Source of the DNA: VAZQ01 sp036557665
GTDB taxonomy: Bacteria; Pseudomonadota; Alphaproteobacteria; Rhizobiales; Xanthobacteraceae
DNA: 64,000 nt
Direction: 5' to 3'
NCBI GenBank assembly: GCA_036557665.1
Contig: DATBHG010000041.1
Coordinates: 62,001-126,000, forward strand
The translations under genes and the position numbers were made by a program. The notes under the pieces are model-generated. The model did not search any database. It saw nothing but the letters and a program-made list of their open reading frames with translations, and had not been told where the DNA came from. This document shows positions 24,526 through 32,631 of this stretch, piece after piece (the first letter of the stretch is position 1; each line of letters starts with the position of its first letter).

Positions 24526-25328
24526 GGATGGAGAAACCTGCTCCGGCCACCGCAACGGTCGATCTTTCGTTGAGCTTGTTAGAACGCCTCGCGAGCTCAA
24601 AGGCGCCGCTCGGAATCTCCGAGCTCGCACGTGAATTTGCCTCGTCAAAAGCGACAGTCTATCGTCACCTTCGGGCGCTTTTGCTGCACGGCTTCGTTCA
24701 TCAGGAGCCGGCCACAATGCGCTACGCAGCGGGAATCAAGCTGTTTGTCCTGGGGGAGCGCCTGCGAGAGCGCTTCGATGTGCTGACCGTTGCTCGCGAG
24801 GAGCTTGCACGCCTGCGCGAAGAAACCGGTCAGCCCGCGACATTGTCCGTATTAGCCGAAAACCGGGTCGTCATCGTGGAAGTGCTGCAAGGACGCGCGA
24901 TCGTAAACTTCGGGACCCAACCAGGAACGGTACTCGATCTCCATGCGAGCGCTCATGGAAACGTGGCCTTGGCGTTCGGCCCTGAAACTCTCATGGACTA
25001 CTGCCTCGCGCGGCCGCTCAAAGCCTGGACTCCCCACACGATTTGCGGGGCGAAGGGCCTGCGGCGCGCCATTGCGCAAGTGAAGGCGCAAGGCTGGGCG
25101 ACCGCACCAAACCGCGTGCTGCAGGGTGTGAACGGTCTCGCTGCGCCGCTGTTCAATCACCGCGGTGGTTACGCCGGTGGCATCGCGATTGCTGGCTCCA
25201 TTCAATACATCCCGGCTTCACCGTCGCGGGTGCAGATCAGGGCCGTGACCCAGGCCGCAGAACGCATATCCCGCATGCTCGGTTGGAATCCAAATGAACA
25301 AGCACGAGCAGTGGCACCTCAGCCCTGA
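24516..25328 (+). CDS. IclR-family transcriptional regulator
   Basis: A 270-residue regulator. The winged helix-turn-helix spans about residues 14-70 (LSLLERLASSKAPLGISELA, then ASSKATVYRHLRALLLHGF), and the IclR effector domain 85-260 (DLHASAHGNVALAF, GLAAPLFNHRGGYAGGIAIAG). The start is ATG 24516 or 24528; the operator-like palindrome over 24509-24525 makes 24528 plausible. The methyltransferase gene starts inside its last codons, and a Bug protein follows, so it probably controls an acid-uptake operon and itself. Confidence 0.9.
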   Translation: MVKRMEKPAPATATVDLSLSLLERLASSKAPLGISELAREFASSKATVYRHLRALLLHGFVHQEPATMRYAAGIKLFVLGERLRERFDVLTVAREELARLREETGQPATLSVLAENRVVIVEVLQGRAIVNFGTQPGTVLDLHASAHGNVALAFGPETLMDYCLARPLKAWTPHTICGAKGLRRAIAQVKAQGWATAPNRVLQGVNGLAAPLFNHRGGYAGGIAIAGSIQYIPASPSRVQIRAVTQAAERISRMLGWNPNEQARAVAPQP

Positions 25329-26109
25329 AGCGGCCGAACGCTACGAGCAGGTGGTCGCTCGCTACATCTTGGGCCCGTGGGCACCTTTGCTGGTGGACGC
25401 CGCCGGTGTTTCGGCAAGGGAGCGTGTCTTGGATGTTGCTTGCGGAACGGGCGTGGTGGCTCGTGTTGCTGCGGAACGCGTCGGGCCCAACGGGCTCGTG
25501 GTCGGAATCGATTTGAATCCCGGGATGATCGAGGTGGCGCGAAGACTGTCGGCCCCCACCGGATGCAGCATCGAATGGATCGAGCGCAGCGCACTCGATC
25601 TTCGGCTGCCCGATGGGACGTTCGATGTAGTCCTTTGCCAGCAAGGCCTACAGTTTTTTCCGGACAAGCCTCGCGGGATGCGCGAGATGCGCCGTGTGCT
25701 TTCGTCACCTCACGGACGGGCTGCACTGAGCGTCTGGAACAGCACCGGGTGCTACAACAGCGCCGTCGGGGAGGCACTCGCAAAATATATCGGTGACGAG
25801 ATTGCCGTCCGCTTCTGTGCATCACGGCAAGCTCCCGCCAAAGGAGAGTTGGAGCGACTTGCCAAGGACGCGGGTTTCTCTCGCATCGCGGTGCAGGTCA
25901 GAAAGCTGGATGTCCATCTGCCTCCGCCAGATAGCTTCGTGCTCGAGCATCTCGCGGCAACGCCAGTCGCCTCAGTCATCGCCGCCGCGGATCCGGAGAT
26001 TCACAAGCGGATCGGAGCGGAGGTCCACAATCAGCTCCAGTCCTATATGGACCGACATGGGATGACGTTTCCCGAAGAGACATATTTTTTGCTCGCCGGT
26101 TGTGACTGA
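25294..26109 (+). CDS. SAM-dependent methyltransferase (class I)
   Basis: A 271-residue methyltransferase. Motif I is VLDVACGTGVVARVA at residues 45-59, the acidic end of strand 2 is VVGIDLNPGMIEVAR, and motif post-II is FDVVLCQQGLQFFPD, as in UbiE/Methyltransf_11 proteins. It overlaps the IclR gene by 35 bases in another frame and is followed 18 bases later by a Bug protein gene, so it belongs to that operon. The substrate is unknown; the QQGLQFFPD variant is common in small-molecule methyltransferases. Confidence 0.87.
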   Translation: MNKHEQWHLSPEAAERYEQVVARYILGPWAPLLVDAAGVSARERVLDVACGTGVVARVAAERVGPNGLVVGIDLNPGMIEVARRLSAPTGCSIEWIERSALDLRLPDGTFDVVLCQQGLQFFPDKPRGMREMRRVLSSPHGRAALSVWNSTGCYNSAVGEALAKYIGDEIAVRFCASRQAPAKGELERLAKDAGFSRIAVQVRKLDVHLPPPDSFVLEHLAATPVASVIAAADPEIHKRIGAEVHNQLQSYMDRHGMTFPEETYFLLAGCD

Positions 26110-26127
26110 AAGTGAAAGGAGAGCAAC

Positions 26128-27162
26128 ATGCGCTTAATCGAGAAGCTCGCGCTCGCAGCAAAAGAGCACCCTATTCGCGAAACACGACGTCAAGCTTGCG
26201 GGTTTCTGATCGCGCTGCTTACAGCCGCACTGCTGCCATTATGCACCAGCCCGCTTCACGCGCAGGCATACCCGCAGCATCCGATCAAGATTGTGGTTCC
26301 GTTCTCGGCCGGGGGTCCGACCGATGTCGTGGCGCGCATCATCGCGCAATCGCTTTCCGGCAGGCTGGACCAGAGCGTCATTGTCGAGAACATGCCAGGT
26401 GCCGGCGGGAGAATCGGCGCCAAGGCCGTCGCCACCGCGAGGCCCGACGGCTACACGTTGCTGTTGGGGGGCACTAATATCAACGCCATCATCGGGTCAC
26501 TCTATAAAGACCTGGGATTCGATCCGATCCACTCGTTCGAGCCGATCGGAGCGGTTTGCGTGGATTCCATCGCATTAGCGATCAATCCGCGACTCCCCAG
26601 GAATTCATTCCAGGACCTCGTGAGCTATGCGAGAGACAACCCGGGAAAGCTGAAATATGGCGCCCCGCCCGGAATTTACACGCAGTTCGCGGCCGAGTTC
26701 TTCAAGATCAAAACCGGTACCGACATCCTTTTCATCCCGTATAAGGGCGGCGCTCCTGCCATCACGGACCTGCTCGGGGGTCACATTGACATCGTCTTCA
26801 ATCCGAAGTCCTCGCTGCTGACGTATTTCAAGGAAGGAAAATTGAAGGCGCTGGCGGTGACAAGCGAAAGCCGCTGGCCGGAGTTGCCAGACACACCAAC
26901 CATGACGGAAATCGGGATCAGCGGGTTCCCCACGGAGGTCTGGTTCGGACTGCTCGCACCTCTTGGCACGCCTTCATCGATCGTCGAGAAGCTGAACCGT
27001 GCAGTCAACGACGCAATTGTCTCCGCGGAAGTGCGCGCCAGCTTGGCCAATCTCGGAGTGGACGGAAGGAACGGAACACCGCAGGATTTCGCGGCTGCTT
27101 TGGCCGAGCAGGCACGCACCTGGAAAACCGTCGTGGATGCGACTGGCGCCAGGGGGGAGTGA
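26128..27162 (+). CDS. Bug/TctC-family solute-binding protein
   Basis: A 344-residue periplasmic binding protein with a long N-terminal leader (signal core FLIALLTAALLPLCTSPLHA). The mature part begins QAYPQHPIKIVVPFSAGGPTD and continues ENMPGAGGRIGA, ARPDGYTLLLGG, the IPYKGGAPAITDLLGG ligand loop and WFGLLAPLGTPSSIV. It has AAAGGAGAGCAAC ahead of the ATG. Third gene of the IclR operon; no TctAB genes are adjacent. Likely ligand: a carboxylate recognised by the same pathway the IclR protein controls. Confidence 0.9.
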   Translation: MRLIEKLALAAKEHPIRETRRQACGFLIALLTAALLPLCTSPLHAQAYPQHPIKIVVPFSAGGPTDVVARIIAQSLSGRLDQSVIVENMPGAGGRIGAKAVATARPDGYTLLLGGTNINAIIGSLYKDLGFDPIHSFEPIGAVCVDSIALAINPRLPRNSFQDLVSYARDNPGKLKYGAPPGIYTQFAAEFFKIKTGTDILFIPYKGGAPAITDLLGGHIDIVFNPKSSLLTYFKEGKLKALAVTSESRWPELPDTPTMTEIGISGFPTEVWFGLLAPLGTPSSIVEKLNRAVNDAIVSAEVRASLANLGVDGRNGTPQDFAAALAEQARTWKTVVDATGARGE

Positions 27163-27316
27163 GTCGTCATCTCATTCCGCTTCGTGCAACTCGCCAGCGC
27201 GCCGCAACCGTTGTTTTCCGGGTCGATGCCTCCACCGCTGTCCAGTGGACCCCAATTCACGCGCAACACCCGGATTTGAGCGAAAACGCGCGCGGTGCAG
27301 CGAGCTTGCGCGAGAG

Positions 27317-27403
27317 CGGAGGGAGTGGGATTCGAACCCACGATACGGTTTCCCGTATACACGCTTTCCAAGCGTGCGCCTTCAGCCACTCGGCCATCCC
27401 TCC
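27317..27403 (-). tRNA. tRNA-Ser (anticodon GGA)
   Basis: Read on the minus strand, an 87-base cloverleaf: acceptor GGAGGGA pairs with TCCCTCC, with discriminator G. The D arm contains GCCGAGTGGCTGAAGGC, the anticodon stem is CACGC/GCGTG around loop TTGGAAA (anticodon GGA), a long variable arm TACGGGAAACCGTA marks a class II tRNA, and the T arm is GTGGGTTCGAATCCCAC. CCA is not encoded. It lies alone between the Bug and SDR genes. Confidence 0.96.
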
Positions 27404-27577
27404 GTGCAGAGCGGACAATATAGCGATGCGGCCCGCTGTCCGCGAGACAGTGCGAAGGCTCGTGGTGATCGGGCGGAATTCGCTCCTTTGCGCCCGTGCT
27501 TCGCCTGGACCTGATTGGGGCCTTTGAAACCCACCCCTGCAAATGCGCGCGGGCCGGAATAAGACGGACCTGAGAAT

Positions 27578-28387
27578 CTATCGGTCGCGCAGGCGGTCCA
27601 TCAGCGGTTTTTCCTGGCCGCCGTCGATCTCGATCATCGTGCCGTTGACGAAGAAGGCGAGGTCGGACGCAAGGAAGGTGACCAGGTTCGCGACCTCCTC
27701 CGACTCGGCGATGCGGCCCAGGGGAATGCTGGCAGGAGCGAGCTTGTCCGCCTCCTCGAACGAGATGCTCATGTCGCGCGCCATCGCATGCACCAGGCCG
27801 GTCCACCGCTCCGTGCGCACCGGCCCCGGGTTGACCGCGACGAAGCTGATATTGTCCTTGCCGTACTGGCTGGCGAGCGAAACCGTGAGGTTCTGTCCCG
27901 CGGCATTGGCCGCCCCCGGCGCGATCTCCCAGTACGAGACCTTCACTCCGTCATTGCCGATAACGTTCACCACGCGGCCCTTCCTCTGCTTCTGCATGAT
28001 GGGCAGCACGTGCTTCATGCAGCGCACGTAGCCCATGAACTTGAGCTGCAGCGCGCTCGCCCATTCCTCCTCGTTCAGGTGCTCGATGACCCCGCCCGGG
28101 GCGGCGCCGGCATTGTTGACGAGGATGTCGATCCGCCCCAGAGCGGCGTGCGCCTGCCTGATGAAATTCTCCGCATCCTTGGGCTTGGTGAGGTCGGCCA
28201 CGATGGGGACGATCTTGCGTCCGGTCTCCTTGCCGATCTCGGCCGCCGCCTGCTCGAGTGGCTCCTTGCGGCGTCCGCAGATGGCGACGTCGACACCCTC
28301 GCGCGCGAAGGTGCGGGTCACCGCCTTGCCGATCCCCGCGCTCGCGCCGGTGACCACGGCCTTCTTTCCCTGCAAACCCAAGTCCAT
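27578..28387 (-). CDS. SDR-family protein lacking the YxxxK motif
   Basis: A 269-residue short-chain dehydrogenase fold: TGASAGIG at residues 13-20 and NNAG at 91-94 are intact, and the C-terminus has IEIDGGQEKP. However, the usual Tyr-x-x-x-Lys is missing; the matching region reads SYWEIAPGAANAAGQNL, with Pro and Asn at the expected Tyr and Lys positions. A small SDR subgroup shares this change. It is either a dehydrogenase with another proton relay or a non-redox binding protein. It lies 21 bases downstream of the amidohydrolase gene on the same strand and is probably co-transcribed. Confidence 0.83.
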   Translation of the reverse strand: MDLGLQGKKAVVTGASAGIGKAVTRTFAREGVDVAICGRRKEPLEQAAAEIGKETGRKIVPIVADLTKPKDAENFIRQAHAALGRIDILVNNAGAAPGGVIEHLNEEEWASALQLKFMGYVRCMKHVLPIMQKQRKGRVVNVIGNDGVKVSYWEIAPGAANAAGQNLTVSLASQYGKDNISFVAVNPGPVRTERWTGLVHAMARDMSISFEEADKLAPASIPLGRIAESEEVANLVTFLASDLAFFVNGTMIEIDGGQEKPLMDRLRDR

Positions 28388-28408
28388 CGTCGTTCCTCCG
28401 CTTTGTAG

Positions 28409-29413
28409 CTACGCTCTCAGCCGCGGCATCAGCGCGCGCGCATTGTAGTCGAGGATCCTCGCGGTCTCCACGTCGGAGAAGCCCGCCCGCCGCACCGTTT
28501 CGACCGGGTCGAGATCGGAAGGAGGAAACGAATAGTCGCTGCCGAGCAGCATGCGCTCGACGCTTACCGCCTCCGCGAGCCAGCGCAGATGCATGGGGCT
28601 GTGCAGGATGGTGTCGTAATGAAAGCGGCGCGCATAGGTGGACGGCGGAGCAGCCGCGACATCGCCCTGCGCGGCCCGGTCCATGCGCGCATGCAGGCAG
28701 TCGAAGCGGCCGAGCAGATAGGGAAACGTGCCTCCGCCATGGGCGAGGATGATCTTGAGCTCGGGAAAGCGGTCGAGCACGCCCGCGAAGATCAGCGAGC
28801 CGACGCACAACGTCGTGTCGAAGGTGTATTGCGCAATCTGCGCCAGCGCAAATTTCGCGATGCGCGGGGTCGGCATGGCCTGCACCGGGTGGATGAAGAC
28901 CGGCGCATCGAGCTCCACCGCCGCATGCCAGAGCTCGTCGAGCGCAACCTCGCCCAGGTTTACATTCTCGACGTTCGAAGCGACAACCAACCCGGCAGCG
29001 CCCAGCTGCCTTATCGCAAACTCGGCCTCGCGCGCTGCAGCCGCGGCGTCCGGCAGCGGCACCGAGGCAAACAGGGCGAAGCGCCCGGGATGCGCGTGGC
29101 AGAGCTCCGATAGCGACTCGTTGAGCAGGCGGTGCCAGCGCGCCGCAACCGGGCTGGGGAGCCCATAGGCGAGAATGTCGGGCCAGACCGAGAGCACCTG
29201 GCAGGTGACGCCCTGCGCCCGCATGCCGTCGAGCCGCGCTTCGACCGGCTCGATCAGCTTGGGGAAGAACGGCCGCACCTTCAGTCCATAGTCGAAGTGA
29301 AGCGCGCATTGCGGCGGCGTCTTGATCAGGGAAAGCCCGAAGTCCTTCGCCCGCTCCTCTAGCGTGGCGATGACACGATTGGGAACGTAATGGGCGTGAA
29401 CGTCGATCGGCAT
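28409..29413 (-). CDS. Amidohydrolase-family protein (ACMSD-like)
   Basis: A 334-residue metal-dependent TIM-barrel protein of the amidohydrolase_2 type that includes aminocarboxymuconate semialdehyde decarboxylase and resorcylate decarboxylases. Metal ligands are His6 and His8 (DVHAHYVP), a His in VFIHPVQAMP, LAHGGGTFPYLLGR and the Asp in LLGSDYSFPPSD. Start ATG 29413. Together with the SDR-like protein downstream it could decarboxylate or hydrolyse an aromatic or muconate-type acid. The exact reaction is unknown. Confidence 0.87.
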   Translation of the reverse strand: MPIDVHAHYVPNRVIATLEERAKDFGLSLIKTPPQCALHFDYGLKVRPFFPKLIEPVEARLDGMRAQGVTCQVLSVWPDILAYGLPSPVAARWHRLLNESLSELCHAHPGRFALFASVPLPDAAAAAREAEFAIRQLGAAGLVVASNVENVNLGEVALDELWHAAVELDAPVFIHPVQAMPTPRIAKFALAQIAQYTFDTTLCVGSLIFAGVLDRFPELKIILAHGGGTFPYLLGRFDCLHARMDRAAQGDVAAAPPSTYARRFHYDTILHSPMHLRWLAEAVSVERMLLGSDYSFPPSDLDPVETVRRAGFSDVETARILDYNARALMPRLRA

Positions 29414-29505
29414 GATCAGGCTTTTGCGGGAAAAAAGCGCGTGGAAGGACAGTCATTAGAGGGAGCGCGATCGGATGACAATCGCAGGCCGGCGTGACTG
29501 CGTAG

Positions 29506-29622
29506 GGCGGGTTAGCGGCGATCTCGCTTCTGGGGAGATCGCCGCGTAACCCGCCACACGGCACAGCAGGCGGCGGGTTACGCCGCTCAAGTCGGGCAAG
29601 CCGACTTGAGGGCTAACCCGCC
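29506..29622. repeat. Two adjacent GGCGGGTTA hairpins
   Basis: Hairpin 1 (29506-29555): GGCGGGTTA with TAACCCGCC around GCGGCGATCTC/GAGATCGCCGC. Hairpin 2 (29572-29622): the same outer arms around CTCAAGTCGG/CCGACTTGAG. The outer arms are identical to those at 14583-14630 while the inner stems differ, so these are members of one dispersed family. They separate the divergent amidohydrolase and FAD-oxidase genes. Confidence 0.88.
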
Positions 29623-29694
29623 CTGCCCGCTACACACGGAGAGCACGGCGCAGCCGAAATGACATGAGCCGGATCCGTCGTTAATACCGTTCGC

Positions 29695-30840
29695 ATGGCA
29701 GGCGCGGCGCCGGTGCATCCACCACGAGAATTCGAGCTCGCCGTGGTCGGCGGCGGGCTCGTCGGTATGGCGATCGCATGGGGATTGGCACGAAGCGGGC
29801 GTGCCGTGGTGGTGCTGGACGAGGGCGACGTGGCTTTTCGCGCCTCGCGCGGAAACTTCGCGCTGGTGTGGGTGCAGAGCAAAGGCGGCGGGTTGTCCGA
29901 TTACGCGCTGTGGACCATGCAATCGTCGCGCCTGTGGCCGCAACTCGCCGAGGCGATCCAGCAGGAGACGGGCATCGATGTGGGTTTCCGCAAGCCCGGC
30001 GGGCTGCACCTTCTTCTCTCCGAGCGGGAGCTGGAGAGTCGCGCCAATGCGCTCAAGCGCCTGCACAACCAGCCGGGAATGCAGCGCTTCGATTATGAGA
30101 TCCTGGACCATGCCGGCGTCGAGAGGATGTTGCCGGAGATCGGGCCCGATGTCGTGGGCGCGAGCTTCTGTCCCGAGGACGGCCACGTCAACGCGCTGCG
30201 CCTTCTCCATGCGCTTCATCTCGCCTTCCAACGCCGCGGCGGCACCTATCGCTCCAACCATGACGTCACCCGGATCGACCCGGGGACGGACGGATTTCGC
30301 CTGCACACTCCAAATGGCGCGATCACAGCGGCACGCGTCGTTCTCGCCGCGGGGCTCGGCAATGCGCGCCTTGGCCCAATGGTCGCGCTGCATGTCCCGG
30401 TGCGCCCGCAGCGGGGGCAGATCATGGTCACGGAAAAGATCGCGCCTTTCCTGCCCTATGTCGTGCACACGGTCCGGCAGACCGACGAGGGCGGCGTGAT
30501 GATCAGCGATTCCGTCGAAGAGGCAGGTTACGACCCCTCCATCGGGAGCGAGATACTGGCGGTGATGGCGGATCGCGCGGTGCGGATGTTTCCGCTGCTC
30601 GGGCGGCTCAACGTCGTGCGCTGCTGGGCGGCGCTGCGGGTGATGCCGCAGGACGGTTTTCCCATCTACGATCAGTCGGAAAGCTATCCCGGCGCTTTCG
30701 TTGCCACCTGTCACAGCGGCGTAACGCTTGCAGCCAATCACGCGCTCGTGCTGCCGCCGCTGATCGAGCGCGGCACGCTCGCGGGGGAGAACCTTAGCGG
30801 CTTTCGCGCCAGACGCTTCGATGTTTCGCAGGCACACTGA
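29695..30840 (+). CDS. FAD-dependent oxidoreductase, DadA/sarcosine-oxidase beta type
   Basis: A 381-residue flavoprotein. The Rossmann motif VVGGGLVGMAIAWGLARSG covers residues 17-35, followed by VVVLDEGD; the C-terminal half contains CWAALRVMPQDGFPIYD and TCHSGVTLAANHAL, as in the beta subunits of opine oxidases and D-hydroxyproline/proline dehydrogenases. It starts a tightly packed three-gene set: the next gene (2Fe-2S protein) overlaps its end by 20 bases. The complex probably oxidises a D-amino acid, opine or hydroxyproline-like imino acid and passes electrons to the quinone pool. Confidence 0.88.
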   Translation: MAGAAPVHPPREFELAVVGGGLVGMAIAWGLARSGRAVVVLDEGDVAFRASRGNFALVWVQSKGGGLSDYALWTMQSSRLWPQLAEAIQQETGIDVGFRKPGGLHLLLSERELESRANALKRLHNQPGMQRFDYEILDHAGVERMLPEIGPDVVGASFCPEDGHVNALRLLHALHLAFQRRGGTYRSNHDVTRIDPGTDGFRLHTPNGAITAARVVLAAGLGNARLGPMVALHVPVRPQRGQIMVTEKIAPFLPYVVHTVRQTDEGGVMISDSVEEAGYDPSIGSEILAVMADRAVRMFPLLGRLNVVRCWAALRVMPQDGFPIYDQSESYPGAFVATCHSGVTLAANHALVLPPLIERGTLAGENLSGFRARRFDVSQAH

Positions 30841-31117
30841 AGCGCGCCGGCCGGCGCTCACCATCCTCGTCGACGGCGTTGCCACGCAGGCGCGCGCGGG
30901 CGACAGCGTTGCCGCGGCGATGCTGGCCGCGGGGCATTTGACGGCACGCAAGACACCGGTCTCCGGCGCCCCGCGCGCTCCCTATTGCCTGATGGGCGTG
31001 TGCTTCGACTGCCTCGTCACCATCGACGGCGCCGGCAACCGGCAGGGCTGCATGGTCCTCGTGCGCGACGGCATGCGCGTCGAAATCCAGCAGGGCAAGC
31101 GGGAATACGGCGCATGA
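30821..31117 (+). CDS. (2Fe-2S)-binding subunit of an amino-acid/opine-type dehydrogenase
   Basis: A 98-residue ferredoxin-like subunit. Cysteines 56, 61, 64 and 77 in CLMGVCFDC and QGCMV match the HcnA/OoxA-type small subunit that bridges two flavoproteins. It is translationally coupled on both sides: it starts inside the FAD-oxidase gene, and its TGA overlaps the next ATG as ATGA. It transfers electrons between the DadA-like subunit and the larger FAD/NAD-binding subunit. Confidence 0.88.
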   Translation: MFRRHTEARRPALTILVDGVATQARAGDSVAAAMLAAGHLTARKTPVSGAPRAPYCLMGVCFDCLVTIDGAGNRQGCMVLVRDGMRVEIQQGKREYGA

Positions 31118-32535
31118 GCGCCAGCCCCGACCTGCGCGAGGGCTATGACGCCGCCGTGGTCGGGGCGGGGCCGGCCGGGCTTGCCGCGGCGGCTCTGTGC
31201 GCACGCTCCGGACTTGCCACGGTTCTGCTCGACGAGCAGCCGGCACCCGGCGGACAGATCTATCGCGCCGTCACCGCGTCCGCGCTTCCGAGCGGGACGG
31301 TGCTCGGCCCGGACTACTGGCGCGGCGCCGCGCTCGTGCGGGATGCGCTGGCGAGCGCGGTGCATTACGTGGCGGGCGCGAATGTGTGGGGACTAGTGCG
31401 GGAGGGCGAGGTCGCGGTGTCGCTCGCCGGCCGCTCGCGCCTCGTCCGAGCGAACCGCATCATCCTTGCGACCGGCGCAATGGAGCGGCCGTTCCCGATA
31501 CCGGGCTGGACACTGCCGGGGGTGATGAGCGCAGGGGGCGCGCAGATCCTGCTGAAATCCTCCGGGCTCGTCCCGCACGGGCGCATCGTCCTCGCCGGCT
31601 GCGGGCCGCTGCTCTGGCTGCTCGCCTGGCAGTACCTCAATGCCGGCGTGCGGCTCGCTGCCGTGCTCGATACGACGCCGCGCGCAAACCGGCGCGCGGC
31701 GCTGCGGCACGCCGCGATGTTTGCGGCATCGCCTTATCTGCTCAAGGGCTTGCGCCTGATGCTGGCGGTCCGCCGCAAGGTGCAGGTCATCGGCGACGTT
31801 GCCGGGTTGGAAGCGGAGGGCAGCGATAAAGTTGAAGCGGTTGTCTACCGCACGTCCTGCGGAGAGGAGCGGCGCTTGCCCGTGGACTTACTGATCCTTC
31901 ACCAGGGTGTGGTGCCCAATGTGAATCTTGCAATGTCCGCCGGCGTGACTCATCGCTGGAGCGAGGCGCAGCTGTGCTTTGTTCCGGCGCTGGATCCCTT
32001 CGGCTCGACCAATGTGCCGTGCCTGGCGATTGCAGGCGATGGCGCCGGCATTGCCGGAGCCGAAGCCGCGCAAGCGCGCGGCCGTCTCGCTGCAATTGCC
32101 GCCATACGCGCCGTCAGGCCGCAGCTTTCGCTCGCGGCGGACGAAAAGACCGCACGCGCAAGCTTGCGCCGGTTCGAGCGCGGGCGTGCGTTTCTTGATG
32201 CCTTGTTCCGGCCGCCGCCGCAGTTGCGAATGCCGCGGGGAGACACCCTGGTGTGCCGCTGCGAGGAAGTGAGCGCACAGCAGATTCTCGACACGGTTGC
32301 CCTGGACTGCCCGGGACCCAATCAGATGAAAGCCTTTCTCCGCTGCGGCATGGGCCCGTGTCAGGGCCGGCTGTGCGGCCTCACGGTGACCGAGCTGATG
32401 GCGCAGGCGCGCGGTGTCTCACCGGAGCGGATCGGTTACTATCGCCTGCGCCCGCCGGTGAAGCCGATCACGCTCGCCGAGCTCGCCGGCCTGCCCACCA
32501 CGGACGCCGCCATGAAAGCCGTCGCGCGTGAATAG
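31114..32535 (+). CDS. FAD/NAD(P)-binding subunit with BFD-like Fe-S domain
   Basis: A 473-residue subunit like HcnB, OoxA or the D-hydroxyproline dehydrogenase alpha chain. GAGPAGLAAAALCARSG near residue 17 binds FAD, PGGQIYR follows, and a second dinucleotide fold is at ILAGCGPLLWLLAWQY. The C-terminal domain has cysteines 381, 383, 411 and 416 (VCRCEE, then RCGMGPCQG), a BFD-type [2Fe-2S] site. Start ATG 31114 is coupled to the small Fe-S subunit. Third gene of the dehydrogenase operon, followed by an amidase that may release its substrate. Confidence 0.9.
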   Translation: MSASPDLREGYDAAVVGAGPAGLAAAALCARSGLATVLLDEQPAPGGQIYRAVTASALPSGTVLGPDYWRGAALVRDALASAVHYVAGANVWGLVREGEVAVSLAGRSRLVRANRIILATGAMERPFPIPGWTLPGVMSAGGAQILLKSSGLVPHGRIVLAGCGPLLWLLAWQYLNAGVRLAAVLDTTPRANRRAALRHAAMFAASPYLLKGLRLMLAVRRKVQVIGDVAGLEAEGSDKVEAVVYRTSCGEERRLPVDLLILHQGVVPNVNLAMSAGVTHRWSEAQLCFVPALDPFGSTNVPCLAIAGDGAGIAGAEAAQARGRLAAIAAIRAVRPQLSLAADEKTARASLRRFERGRAFLDALFRPPPQLRMPRGDTLVCRCEEVSAQQILDTVALDCPGPNQMKAFLRCGMGPCQGRLCGLTVTELMAQARGVSPERIGYYRLRPPVKPITLAELAGLPTTDAAMKAVARE

Positions 32536-32631
32536 CCGGTAGCCGTATGACGCGCATACCTCTCCCTTGCAGCCCCTTGCAGGGGGAGGTGTCCACTCTC
32601 AACCGTGTGCGCGAGGAATGAGCAGCCCCGA

